Shown here piece by piece: positions 55,501-64,000 of a stretch of 64,000 nt of DNA. Source of the DNA: Sphingobacterium spiritivorum ATCC 33861 (GTDB lineage Bacteria > Bacteroidota > Bacteroidia > Sphingobacteriales > Sphingobacteriaceae); NCBI RefSeq assembly GCF_000143765.1, contig NZ_GL379770.1, positions 1,018,903 to 1,082,902 on the forward strand, read 5' to 3'. Made by a program: the position numbers and the translations under genes. Numbering within the stretch: position 1 is the first letter of the stretch; every line of letters begins with the position of its first letter. The notes beneath the pieces were generated by a model that had not been told where the DNA came from, ran no database searches, and saw only the letters and a program-made list of their open reading frames with translations.

Positions 55501-56115
55501 TTAAAAAAGTCCGAATAGTTCTGCTTCTATTTTTTGGATAATGAAACCCAGATCTTCCGGATTGCTGGTAAAGTCCAGATTGTCTTTGTCCAGTATCATC
55601 ACTTTACCATCCTTATAATTATTGATCCATTTGTCATATTTATCGTTTAGCTTCGATAAATAGTCCAGACGGATTGCGGATTCATAGTCACGCCCTCTTC
55701 TTTGAATATTATTGACCAGAGTAGGTACAGATGCTTTCAGATAGATCAGCAAATCCGGAGGTTTGATATAATGAATGATACTCTGAAAAATATTACTGTA
55801 ATTTTCAAAGTCACGTTCACTCATCAGCCCCATATCAAATAAATTTTCAGCAAAGATATAGGCGTCTTCGTATATGGTACGATCCTGTATCATATCTATG
55901 CCTTTCTCCTGCAGCTGTACAATATGTCTGAATCTGCTGTTCAGGAAAAAGATCTGCAGATTAAATGCCCAACGTTTCATATCTGCATAGAAATCTTCCA
56001 GATAGGGGTTGTTATCTACCGCTTCAAACTGAGGTTCGTATTTGAAATGATTTGCTAAAAGCTGAGTCAGGGTTGTTTTACCTGCTCCTATATTTCCGAC
56101 AATAGCAATATGCAT
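55501..56115 (-). CDS. deoxynucleoside kinase
   Basis: A 204-aa cytosolic salvage kinase that phosphorylates deoxynucleosides. P-loop GNIGAGKTTLTQLLA (residues 7-21), the substrate/DRS-like strand DRTIYEDAYIFAENLF, and the LID region NIQRRGRDYESAI. Complete. It follows trpS by 20 nt on the minus strand and is probably co-transcribed with it. Confidence 0.94.
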   Translation of the reverse strand: MHIAIVGNIGAGKTTLTQLLANHFKYEPQFEAVDNNPYLEDFYADMKRWAFNLQIFFLNSRFRHIVQLQEKGIDMIQDRTIYEDAYIFAENLFDMGLMSERDFENYSNIFQSIIHYIKPPDLLIYLKASVPTLVNNIQRRGRDYESAIRLDYLSKLNDKYDKWINNYKDGKVMILDKDNLDFTSNPEDLGFIIQKIEAELFGLF

Positions 56116-56135
56116 GTTATTTTTCCTAATTCTTC

Positions 56136-57134
56136 TTAATAAAACTTTTTAAATCCAATAATCTCACGTACTTCTTTTATCGTTTTTCGCGCAGATTCAC
56201 CGGCTTTGTCAGCCCCTAATTTGACCACTTTGGAAATGTAATCATTATCTGCAGATATCTCTTCTATTCGTGAGCGTACATCTTCTGTCGCGATGATCAT
56301 ATCTTCCGCCAGTTGTTTTTTGAAGTCTCCATAGCGAATTTCACATTTATTGTACAGGTCATCAAAATGCTGAACTGTAGAAGCCGGAGATACGACCTTC
56401 ATCAGGTCGAAGAGATTCTGTATAGGCTCAGGTTTTACCTGATTCATTTCTGTTGGTCCGCCATCAGATACGGCACGCATTACTTTTTTACGAATAGCAT
56501 CAGGTGTATCTGACAGGTATATGCAATTGGCATCTCCGTTGGATTTACCCATTTTACCCTGTCCGTCCAGTCCCGGTACTTTTACCAGTTTATCGGAGTA
56601 CGAAAAAGCAAATGCTTCCTTGAAATAATCTACCTCATAGAGTCTGTTAAAACGGTTGCCAAAGGTACGTGTCATTTCAAGATGCTGTTCCTGATCCTTT
56701 CCTACAGGTACTTTCGTTCCATGATGAATCAGAATATCTGAGGCCATCAATACAGGATAGGTCAGCAAACCTGCATTTACATTGTTCGGATCTGCTCTGA
56801 CTTTATCTTTGAAAGAAGCAGCACGTTCAAGTTCACCCATATAAGCATTCATGTTCATATACAGATATAATTCTGCCACTTCAGGTACATCTGACTGGAT
56901 GTATATAGTTGATTTTTCAGGATCGATTCCCGCTGCTAAATATTCTACGACAACCTGTCTCACTGTTTGTTGAAGACCATGAGGAGTAGGGTGAGTCGTT
57001 AAAGAGTGTAGATCTGCAATAAAAAAGAAACAATTATACTCGTTTTGCATTTTCACAAAATTGCTTAATGCACCGTAGTAGTTTCCTAGGTGTAATTTTC
57101 CGGTACTTCTGATACCGCTAACAACAGTTTCCAT
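56136..57134 (-). CDS. trpS: tryptophan--tRNA ligase
   Basis: Class Ib synthetase of 332 aa. HIGH-type motif in GKLHLGNYYGA, the tryptophan pocket FFIADLHSLT, PVGKDQEQHLEMTR, and the KMSKS-type motif as GKMGKSNGD. Length is normal. It begins a minus-strand run with the deoxynucleoside kinase gene. Confidence 0.97.
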   Translation of the reverse strand: METVVSGIRSTGKLHLGNYYGALSNFVKMQNEYNCFFFIADLHSLTTHPTPHGLQQTVRQVVVEYLAAGIDPEKSTIYIQSDVPEVAELYLYMNMNAYMGELERAASFKDKVRADPNNVNAGLLTYPVLMASDILIHHGTKVPVGKDQEQHLEMTRTFGNRFNRLYEVDYFKEAFAFSYSDKLVKVPGLDGQGKMGKSNGDANCIYLSDTPDAIRKKVMRAVSDGGPTEMNQVKPEPIQNLFDLMKVVSPASTVQHFDDLYNKCEIRYGDFKKQLAEDMIIATEDVRSRIEEISADNDYISKVVKLGADKAGESARKTIKEVREIIGFKKFY

Positions 57135-57251
57135 ATTGATGCGAATTTAGCGATTTTTATTTTGATTTACGTTGTATTTCGTGTCAGGGGTAGAGATTTG
57201 TATACTGCTCTTATGCTATAAGCTTTTTTGGATCTGTTTGACCGGAGAAAC

Positions 57252-57278
57252 AAAAAAGGAGAGCTAAATGCTCTCCTT
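57252..57278 (-). terminator. terminator of the second SusC/SusD operon
   Basis: A 9-bp stem (57256-57264 with 57270-57278) with a five-base loop and, on the minus strand, a T tract. It lies 11 nt past the SusD stop. Confidence 0.85.
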
Positions 57279-57289
57279 CAGGGGTGATG

Positions 57290-58594
57290 TTAAAAAGTTG
57301 GATCAGGTGGGGTATTCGTATTATTATCTCTTTCCTGAAACGGATAAGGGAAGAAATTGCGTTTACGATCGGCTGTCGGCTGATTAAAACGTCTCATATC
57401 TTCTATTTTCAATCCGGAAGCGTAGAGTTCTATACAACGGTGTTTATATATAAGATTTAATACCTGTTGTTGCGTAAAGGTTCCGCTTAGTGCCGGTAAT
57501 GCGGCTCCCAATCCATATTGTGTATCTGATTCAGGTGTTTTAGTGACAACCTTATTTAATTCGGTCACCGCATCATCTGTATTATTCTGACGTGCCAGTA
57601 CTTCCGCTTTTATCAGGATCATTTCACCTGGCAGGTAGATCGGGAATGGACTGGTTGTAGCTGTTGCAAATCCTCTCATTCTGATTGTTGAAGGTGAACC
57701 ATCAAATTTTGTGTAAAATGTAATGCGCTTATCTGCTCCATCCGGAATATTTGCACCTGTCAGACCCAGATTGATGTTTTGAGGCTGAAAGACATTATTG
57801 GAAGATATAATGGTAAACAGAATATTTGGAGATATAGCATCAAATTTAAAAAAGGATGGCTTTGTCAGATCTACCAGATTTGCTTCAGTATAAGCAAGCG
57901 TGTAGTTTTCTGAGAACAATGCATATCTGGCTTTTAATGCGTGGATGGTATTGATAATATTTACATCCACCGGTACATTATTCAAAAATTCGGTAGATAT
58001 AGCATTTGCAGCAATGATATTAAGCGCATTATCCAACAAATTGATCGCTTTCGTAAAAGCTGCTTTTCTGTCTATAAATGATACATTTTTACCCGTTCCA
58101 TCCGGTACATTTTCCCAGTACTGTGCCATATTTCCAATAGCCAGAGCTTTAAAAATACTGGTATAAGCAATAAGACCTGCAGCATATTTTTTGTCACCCA
58201 ATCTGTCAGCATTCTGCAAGACCAGATCTGCATCATAGACGATTTTGTTGGAACTGGTCCATAGGTTAGCCAGAATCGTATTTGTACCATCCACTGCGTT
58301 GCCTCCGGTGCTAAGTTGTAATTCCGGAATATTGCCCGCGTTCAGTAATTGAAATTCATTGGTTACAAATCCATTTGCCGCTACTGAGTTGAAGAGTACA
58401 CCTGTACGTCCCAATGTATACACTCTTTGCAGGCCTATCGCGACAGCAGTAAGTCCCTGTGAAGTGCCAAGGGCTGTCTCATTACTGGCTCTGGATGGAT
58501 CTATATATTCTTTGGAACAGGAGGTAACCAGCAATATAAAGCTGAGGCCTATACCAAAAAACTGGCGTGAAGTTATATTTTTAAGTTTTTTCAT
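57290..58594 (-). CDS. SusD/RagB family lipoprotein
   Basis: A 434-aa nutrient-binding lipoprotein. Lipobox Cys26 (LLVTSC) followed by SKEY. Helical repeats typical of SusD, for example YTSIFKALAIGNMAQYWENVP, and the C-terminal LIYKHRCIELYASGLKIEDMRRFNQP block. It is near the short end of the family. It lies 21 nt after its SusC partner. No enzyme gene stands next to the pair, so the substrate is open. Confidence 0.92.
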   Translation of the reverse strand: MKKLKNITSRQFFGIGLSFILLVTSCSKEYIDPSRASNETALGTSQGLTAVAIGLQRVYTLGRTGVLFNSVAANGFVTNEFQLLNAGNIPELQLSTGGNAVDGTNTILANLWTSSNKIVYDADLVLQNADRLGDKKYAAGLIAYTSIFKALAIGNMAQYWENVPDGTGKNVSFIDRKAAFTKAINLLDNALNIIAANAISTEFLNNVPVDVNIINTIHALKARYALFSENYTLAYTEANLVDLTKPSFFKFDAISPNILFTIISSNNVFQPQNINLGLTGANIPDGADKRITFYTKFDGSPSTIRMRGFATATTSPFPIYLPGEMILIKAEVLARQNNTDDAVTELNKVVTKTPESDTQYGLGAALPALSGTFTQQQVLNLIYKHRCIELYASGLKIEDMRRFNQPTADRKRNFFPYPFQERDNNTNTPPDPTF

Positions 58595-58615
58595 GATCTT
58601 TTTCGTTAAAATAAA

Positions 58616-61600
58616 TTAGAATTTAGTCAATAAGCCTATGCTAAATGTACGTGGAATAGGCACAGCTCCGAAATCAATGTTTCGCAGAATAGTGGATTGT
58701 CCTCCGGCGTTAAGTTCAGGATCATATCCTTTATAATTATCCCATGAGATCAGGTTCCGTCCGCTGACATTGATGGTCAGATCCTTAATGTATTTTACTT
58801 TTCCTACATTATAGCTTAGTGATACTTCTCTTAATTTGACGAATGATCCGTTGTCAATACGCCATTCTTCGATAGCGTATACTCCGGAAACATAACCACG
58901 TGGTAACTCACCTTTCTGTTCCTGCTCAGCTACTTTTCCATTTCCTACACCTTGACGGGTTCTCCAGTCTGCATTCCATACATCTCCTCCTCTTACGGCA
59001 TCAAGTTGTACATGAAGGCTTAATTTTTTATAACTGATATCATTGACAAAAGAAAAGGTGTAATCCGGATTTGGGTTACCCAGCACTTTACGCAGTGTAG
59101 TGCCTGTAGGCATTCCGTTTGCATCACGCTGTGGTGTAAATGTAGTTGCCGAATTCTGAATACCACGTTCGATCATCGGGATACCTGCTGCATTGGTCAA
59201 TAAACTACCGTCCGGATTGCGGGCGAAGAATGTTCCGTAGAATACCCCAATAGGTTGTCCGTTTATAATGGATACGGGAGCTCCGGAGTTGGTGCTGAAT
59301 AATCTGAGACCACCTACATCCAAAGCCTCATTTCTATTGCGGCTATAGATAAAGGAAGTATTCCAGTTCCATTTTTCTCCTTTTACAGGTGTTCCGTTCA
59401 AAACGACTTCTATACCTTTATTACGGAGTGAACCTATGTTATCCAGTAAATTGGAAAACCCTACTGAAGGAGCAATGACGCTGGCCAGTAAAAGATCATC
59501 TACTTTCTTGTTGTACCAGTTGAATTGCAGACCTAAGCGATTTTTGAAAAAGGATAGATCTGTACCCAATTCAAGTTCACGCTGACGCTCAGGTTTAACG
59601 TTTTCATTTGCCAGTGTCGCACTGGAGAATAAAGAAGCTCTGCCTAGGAAAGACTGCGTCTCGTAGGCATTGAATCTTGCATAAGCGCCGATCCCTGTCA
59701 GGTTGCCGGATTCGCCGTATGCTCCGCGTATTTTGAAAGTATCCCACCAGGATGATACGCCTAATTTTTTCCAGTATTCAGTAGAAGACAGTACATAACT
59801 TACACTACCTTTCAAATATTTCTGTGTACGGAAATCTTTTCCGAATACGGACGACTGGTCAATCCGTAAGGCTCCGGTTACAAAGAGGTGATCTCTGTAT
59901 TTGAAATTTTGCTGAATATATCCACCACTGACCGATAATTCTGTGCGTCCGTCTATTCCCGGAAGCGGAGTTGAAGCTGCATTTACAGTTTCGATGAGCG
60001 GAGCAAGTCCCCGGCCACTGATCAGTGCATACTTACTCTTTTCATATTGATAGGAGTAGCCTACCTGTGTTGTGGATGATAGAATATCAGATATTTTGGC
60101 TTCATATGTGGCATTCAGTTCGTTGTTAAACTGAAAAGCATTATTGTTTGCTGTACTTGCATATCCATTTAGTGTTCCGTCTAGTGAAGCTCCCCCGCCA
60201 AAGAAGTCCGGGTTTACATTATATGCAAACGGTGGAATATAAGTAGTTCCGTTCTGAGCCGAATTGTCTACACCCATTGTGAAATCCAGAGTCAGATTTT
60301 TCACGGGAGTTAGTTTCAGGTTGGCATTCGCAATTATACGATCTGTTTCTTGTCTTTGCTTGATATCTTCAATAACTGAAACAGGATTGACACGTCCGCG
60401 TTCACCGACAGCCATTAAATTGCCATTTTCATTACGGGCAAATATATCATGGAAATTACCAAGGATTGTCACCGAGTTCATAGGTGAAAAGAAGGAGTTG
60501 CCATCTGGTTTTTCATTGGCAGAACTCTTAACATAATTCAATCCCGCACTAAATTTAGCCCAGTCTGTTAGTTTCTGGTCTAAATTTGTTCTGAAATTAT
60601 ATCTTCTGAAATTCGTGTTTCTGATAATTCCCTGATTGGAGAAGTATCCTGCAGAAGTATAATATTTGGTGTTGTCATTTCCACCTGAAATCGAAAGGGT
60701 ATTATCAGTTCCTGTGGAAGAACGAAAGATGTAGTCCTGATAATTGTAGCGTTGGACAGGAGTAGTAGTCGTTTGCAACGGCGTAGCAATTACATCCTGT
60801 GTAAATACATTGGGTGAACCACCGAATTTCACAGGCGATTCATTTACTTCTACCTGTTTACGTAAATGACCTAGGGTCAGACTGGTTCCGAAATTAATTT
60901 GCGGAGCTCCGCTTGCACCTCTTTTGGTGAAAATCTGGATGACACCGGCATTGGCTCTGGATCCGTATATAGCAGCGGCTGCAGCACCATTTAATACTTC
61001 GATACGCTCTATATCTGCCGGATTGATGTCTACCATTCTGTTTTGTCCGATACTACCTACAAAGTTACCTCCGTCATAGTTGGCGGAAGTATTTGTTACT
61101 CTTGTTGTATTATTACTAACAATGACACCATCGATGATGTAAAGGGGCTCAGAAGAAGAATTGACAGAACTGATTCCGCGTAATCTTACACTGATTCCTC
61201 CGGCCGGGTCTCCGGAGTTCTGACTAATCTGCGCACCGGCTGTCTTGCCTTGTAAGGAAGCCAGTACATTTCCGCTTGGAGCTTTATTCAGATCATCGCC
61301 CTTTACTGAGCTTACATAGCTACCCAATTGTTTTCGAGTCGTTCCTTGTGAAGTACCCGTTACGATAACTTCATCCAGTCCAACGGCATCCGATTGTAGC
61401 TGAACAGGTATATTTGTTGAAGTGCCGACCGTTTGTTCCTGTCTGACATAGCCGATATGTGAAAATATTAATACATCACCTTGCTTTGCTTTGACAGAAT
61501 AATCCCCTTGTTGATTGGTTAGGGTGGCTTCTTTTGTGTTTTTCACACTGACCGATACTCCGGCCACCGGAGTTCCGCCTGACGTAACTTTTCCTGAGAC

Positions 61601-61672
61601 AGTTATTTGCTGCGCTATAGCCTGGGCCAGAAGCAGAAACGTACTTAATAGAAGTAATGCTGATTTCTTCAT
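58616..61672 (-). CDS. SusC/RagA TonB-linked outer-membrane transporter
   Basis: A 1018-aa outer-membrane transporter. Signal peptide 1-20 (ending AIAQQ), carboxypeptidase-like domain (about 22-95, ITVSGKVTSGGTPVAGVSVSV), plug domain (about 100-230) with GLDEVIVTGTSQGTTRKQL and EPLYIIDGVIVSN, then a beta-barrel closing with PRTFSIGLLTKF. Unlike the first SusC it has no STN domain, so it should not signal through a FecR/sigma pair. Paired with SusD 21 nt downstream. Confidence 0.95.
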   Translation of the reverse strand: MKKSALLLLSTFLLLAQAIAQQITVSGKVTSGGTPVAGVSVSVKNTKEATLTNQQGDYSVKAKQGDVLIFSHIGYVRQEQTVGTSTNIPVQLQSDAVGLDEVIVTGTSQGTTRKQLGSYVSSVKGDDLNKAPSGNVLASLQGKTAGAQISQNSGDPAGGISVRLRGISSVNSSSEPLYIIDGVIVSNNTTRVTNTSANYDGGNFVGSIGQNRMVDINPADIERIEVLNGAAAAAIYGSRANAGVIQIFTKRGASGAPQINFGTSLTLGHLRKQVEVNESPVKFGGSPNVFTQDVIATPLQTTTTPVQRYNYQDYIFRSSTGTDNTLSISGGNDNTKYYTSAGYFSNQGIIRNTNFRRYNFRTNLDQKLTDWAKFSAGLNYVKSSANEKPDGNSFFSPMNSVTILGNFHDIFARNENGNLMAVGERGRVNPVSVIEDIKQRQETDRIIANANLKLTPVKNLTLDFTMGVDNSAQNGTTYIPPFAYNVNPDFFGGGASLDGTLNGYASTANNNAFQFNNELNATYEAKISDILSSTTQVGYSYQYEKSKYALISGRGLAPLIETVNAASTPLPGIDGRTELSVSGGYIQQNFKYRDHLFVTGALRIDQSSVFGKDFRTQKYLKGSVSYVLSSTEYWKKLGVSSWWDTFKIRGAYGESGNLTGIGAYARFNAYETQSFLGRASLFSSATLANENVKPERQRELELGTDLSFFKNRLGLQFNWYNKKVDDLLLASVIAPSVGFSNLLDNIGSLRNKGIEVVLNGTPVKGEKWNWNTSFIYSRNRNEALDVGGLRLFSTNSGAPVSIINGQPIGVFYGTFFARNPDGSLLTNAAGIPMIERGIQNSATTFTPQRDANGMPTGTTLRKVLGNPNPDYTFSFVNDISYKKLSLHVQLDAVRGGDVWNADWRTRQGVGNGKVAEQEQKGELPRGYVSGVYAIEEWRIDNGSFVKLREVSLSYNVGKVKYIKDLTINVSGRNLISWDNYKGYDPELNAGGQSTILRNIDFGAVPIPRTFSIGLLTKF

Positions 61673-62098
61673 AATCGAATGTGTTAAAATTGTTAGTTCG
61701 TTTTAAAACACGCAAAGTAGCGCATTTTTTATTGTTTAATGTAAATTTGGTTAATTATACTTGATTTTAGAAATAAAAATTTGTTTTTGGATGTAATTAT
61801 TTATTTTGTTTTTGTAAATATCTGATTTTTAAGTAATTAATTTTTTATTTAGCGGAAATTGTTTATTCTTGTTTTGTTTTCTATCCTATTCTATAAAATT
61901 TGAAATCAGCTCATTTTTTAATTTAATTATTTGTTTTACAGAGTTTTGTGTTTTAATTCTGGTATTTTATTTGAACAAAGAAAGTGTGCAACTTATTTCG
62001 GTATTATTTATGAATAGCGAAATAAATTGCACTTTATGGGTTAAGAAATATGTAATTGGAATATGCTTTTTTTGAATAAGGATTATTCAGAACGGAGG
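61673..62098. other. very AT-rich intergenic region
   Basis: The 426-bp gap between the SusC start and the thiF-like stop is strongly AT-rich with runs of T. It must carry the SusC promoter: the minus strand at about 61715 has TACTTTG, one base short of TAnnTTTG. A 68-codon frame on the plus strand has no coding character. Nothing else is seen. Confidence 0.5.
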
Positions 62099-62809
62099 TT
62101 AAAAGCGTAGTTTGCGCATCTGTAACTGCAGTGTATCAAATAGTACAAATTCGTTGTGAAGAGTGGGTAATCCTGTTATTAATTTTAATGCTTCCTGTGC
62201 CATCATGCAACCGATAATACCCGGAAGTGTGCCTATTACTCCGTTTTCATCACAATTGGGTACATCTTCTGCAGGAGGGGGTACCGGAAACAGATCTCTC
62301 AGGTTTTTCGAACCCTTGTGGTTGAATACAGCGACTTGTCCCTGAAAATTCAATACGCTTCCAAAAATAAGGGGCTTTCCAATTGATACACAGGTATCAT
62401 TACTAAGATAACGTGTGGCAAAATTATCACTGCCATCAATAATCAGATCATATGCTTCAAAAATTTGAGAAGCATTTGAAGAATCTAATTTTAGGTTATG
62501 CGCGATAAACTGAATTCCTGAGTTATGTTGCTGCAGTTTGAGGATAGCTGTTGTTACTTTATCTTTTTTGAGATCACTTTCCGTAAAAAGAATCTGACGG
62601 TGCAGATTGTCTTTTTCAATCCGGTCGAAATCAATAATTCCGATGGTACCTACTCCGGCACCTGTCAGGTAGGAGAGTATAGGTGATCCCAGACCTCCTG
62701 ATCCGACTACCAATATCCGAGCGTTTCGTATTTTTTCCTGACCCTCTATTCCGATTTCCGGAAGCATAATATGTTTCTTGTAGCGTAGTATTTCTTCTCT
62801 GGGGAGCAT
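62099..62809 (-). CDS. ThiF/MoeB/HesA-type adenylyltransferase lacking the zinc cysteines
   Basis: E1-like ATP-dependent enzyme of 236 aa that adenylates a sulfur-carrier protein, here probably ThiS since thiH lies 53 nt upstream. Nucleotide loop RILVVGSGGLGSP (31-43), IGIIDFDRIEKDNLHRQILF with the catalytic Arg, LIIDGSDNFATRYL, and a Cys in NCDENGVIGTLPGIIGCM. The two CxxC pairs that bind zinc in ThiF/MoeB are not seen: no CxxC precedes the NCDENG block, and the chain ends at RKLRF before where the second would lie. The gene symbol is left empty because ThiF and MoeB types cannot be told apart with certainty. Confidence 0.88.
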   Translation of the reverse strand: MLPREEILRYKKHIMLPEIGIEGQEKIRNARILVVGSGGLGSPILSYLTGAGVGTIGIIDFDRIEKDNLHRQILFTESDLKKDKVTTAILKLQQHNSGIQFIAHNLKLDSSNASQIFEAYDLIIDGSDNFATRYLSNDTCVSIGKPLIFGSVLNFQGQVAVFNHKGSKNLRDLFPVPPPAEDVPNCDENGVIGTLPGIIGCMMAQEALKLITGLPTLHNEFVLFDTLQLQMRKLRF

Positions 62810-62862
62810 TTGAGTATGTTTAAAAGTAGTATAATCTGTTTAAGTTATCTGAGCAAATGGTA

Positions 62863-63978
62863 TTATGAAAATACAGAATCCCAATCCTTCCATACAGCTT
62901 CATAACCTTTGGATCTGATAAGCTGTGCTATATCAGACACAGGTCTTTCATCCGATATTTCAAACTGTTCCAGAGATTGCGGATCGACTGTATATCCTCC
63001 GGGATTTGTTTTAGACTCAGCGCTCATAGTCGTGACTCCCAGAGGAATAATGTGATTTCGGAAGTTTTCACTTTCTCTTGTGGAAATAGAAATTTCGAGA
63101 TCTTCATTCCAGAGGCGGTATGCACAAATTAACTGCACCAGATCCCGGTCGTCCATATGAAAATTGGGTTCACCGATACCGGATGCAGGGCGCAAGCGCG
63201 GAAATGATACCGAATACCTGGTTTGCCAATAGGTTTTTTGCAGGTAGTCAATATGGAGGGCGTTAAAAAAACTGTCTACACGCCAGTCTTCCAGGCCTAA
63301 CAAGACACCAAGCCCTATTTTGTGTATACCTGCCTGACCGATTCTGTCCGGAGTATCCAGTCTGAAATCAAAATTGGATTTTTTGCCTTTCGGGTGGTAG
63401 GTTTTGTAAACTTCTTTATGATATGTTTCCTGATATACAAGTACAGCATATACTCCTGCCTGCTGCAGGAGTTGATACTCCCGTAGCGTAAGAGGTTGAA
63501 CTTCAATGGAAATGTTAGAAAAATAAGACCTGATCTGGTCCATCGCATTCAGAAAGTATAGTAAATTAACTGTATAATTGGCTTCGCCGGTAACCAGCAA
63601 TACATGGTCAAACCCTTTCTTTTTGAGAAACAACACCTCGCGAATCATTTCCTCATCATTAAGCGTTTTTCTTCTGATCTTATTATCCATGCTAAATCCG
63701 CAGTAGGTACAGATATTGTTGCATTCATTGCTAAGGTAGAGCGGAGCGTACAATTGAATGGTTTTACCAAATCTCTTTTTTGTAAGATAGTGGCACTGTG
63801 CAGCCATTTCCTCCAGAAAGGGGGCTGCTGCAGGAGAAAGGAGAGTTAAGAAGTCCTGCAGGTTTCTTTTGGATTTGGCTAATACGTGCTTTACCTGTTG
63901 TTCACTGGTTGCGTAGATCTTTTCCTTAATTTTGTCCCAGTCGTATTGATCGAAAATCTCTTTAAATTGCGTTGTCAT
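62863..63978 (-). CDS. thiH: 2-iminoacetate synthase (radical SAM)
   Basis: A 371-aa radical SAM enzyme that splits tyrosine to give dehydroglycine for the thiazole ring of thiamine. The iron-sulfur motif is C86-x3-C90-x2-C93 (ECNNICTYCGF). Other family blocks are FDHVLLVTGEANYTV, ISIEVQPLTLREYQLLQQAGVYAVLVYQETYH, and IGLGVLLGLEDWRVD. Complete at both ends. The rest of the thiamine operon (thiG or thiC/thiE expected) lies beyond the right edge. Confidence 0.95.
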   Translation of the reverse strand: MTTQFKEIFDQYDWDKIKEKIYATSEQQVKHVLAKSKRNLQDFLTLLSPAAAPFLEEMAAQCHYLTKKRFGKTIQLYAPLYLSNECNNICTYCGFSMDNKIRRKTLNDEEMIREVLFLKKKGFDHVLLVTGEANYTVNLLYFLNAMDQIRSYFSNISIEVQPLTLREYQLLQQAGVYAVLVYQETYHKEVYKTYHPKGKKSNFDFRLDTPDRIGQAGIHKIGLGVLLGLEDWRVDSFFNALHIDYLQKTYWQTRYSVSFPRLRPASGIGEPNFHMDDRDLVQLICAYRLWNEDLEISISTRESENFRNHIIPLGVTTMSAESKTNPGGYTVDPQSLEQFEISDERPVSDIAQLIRSKGYEAVWKDWDSVFS

Positions 63979-64000
63979 GGCTTTTGATACTAGGTCTCTT

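Noticed and set aside
61869..62075. 68-codon frame in the AT-rich gap before SusC
   Set aside because: Composition follows the AT-rich background, with many Phe/Leu/Ile from T runs; no start signal.

Overview
The window looks like a chromosomal segment of a Bacteroidota bacterium, most likely Sphingobacteriaceae (Sphingobacterium-like). The evidence is two SusC/SusD pairs, an ECF sigma/FecR cascade, an STN-domain SusC, several promoters matching the Bacteroidota pattern TTG-N18-20-TAnnTTTG, low GC, and housekeeping genes (lysS, trpS, aroB, htpG, thiH) of Bacteroidota type. The genus is an inference; the phylum is well supported.

Layout. 1-1350: end of a HAD hydrolase and a DUF937 protein sharing a bidirectional terminator. 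1686-10229 (minus strand): a regulated uptake locus, ECF sigma factor, FecR anti-sigma, STN-SusC, SusD lipoprotein and a TlpA-like thioredoxin protein. 10847-13553: aldo/keto reductase, DUF2891 lipoprotein and a small unknown protein. 13991-19984: fused trehalose-6-phosphate synthase/phosphatase, a GH15 glycosidase, and htpG. 20103-31876: a tRNA-bounded accessory island. It has tRNA-His at the left, a decayed ISL3/ISAon1-type transposase, a three-gene operon of very large proteins that looks like an anti-phage or conflict system, a tRNA T-arm-like scrap, and tRNA-Leu/tRNA-Gly at the right. 32190-36130: AraC regulator under a promoter embedded in a 23-bp perfect palindrome, an unknown membrane protein, and a three-gene minus-strand cluster (degenerate YgjP-like protein, unknown protein, MpaB/DUF2236 oxygenase). 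36299-47526: M13 peptidase, YchJ, lipocalin-like protein, lysS, a sigma factor paired with a trans-envelope protein, HAD phosphatase, proline dehydrogenase, S4 protein, aroB, ThuA protein. 47754-57134: TonB-dependent receptor with a PLC/S1-P1-like enzyme, glycosyltransferase/FKBP/aldo-keto reductase run, secreted unknown, kdsB, deoxynucleoside kinase, trpS. 57290-61672: second SusC/SusD pair. 62099-63978: thiF-like and thiH, the end of a thiamine operon that continues out of the window.

The main finding is the operon at 21327-31424. Gene A (1027 aa) is a caspase-like peptidase fused to a Ski2-like SF2 helicase. Gene B (1017 aa) is a UPF1/DNA2-like SF1 helicase with a long coiled-coil insertion. 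Gene C (1297 aa) has an N-terminal PD-(D/E)xK nuclease of the Cap4/DUF4297 type, a STAND-like P-loop NTPase and a long unassigned C-terminal region. The gaps are 38 and 28 nt, so the three are probably co-transcribed. A protease-helicase, a second helicase and a nuclease-NTPase sensor together do not match any named defence system I can recall. The individual domains are recognised from motifs; the joint function is inference.
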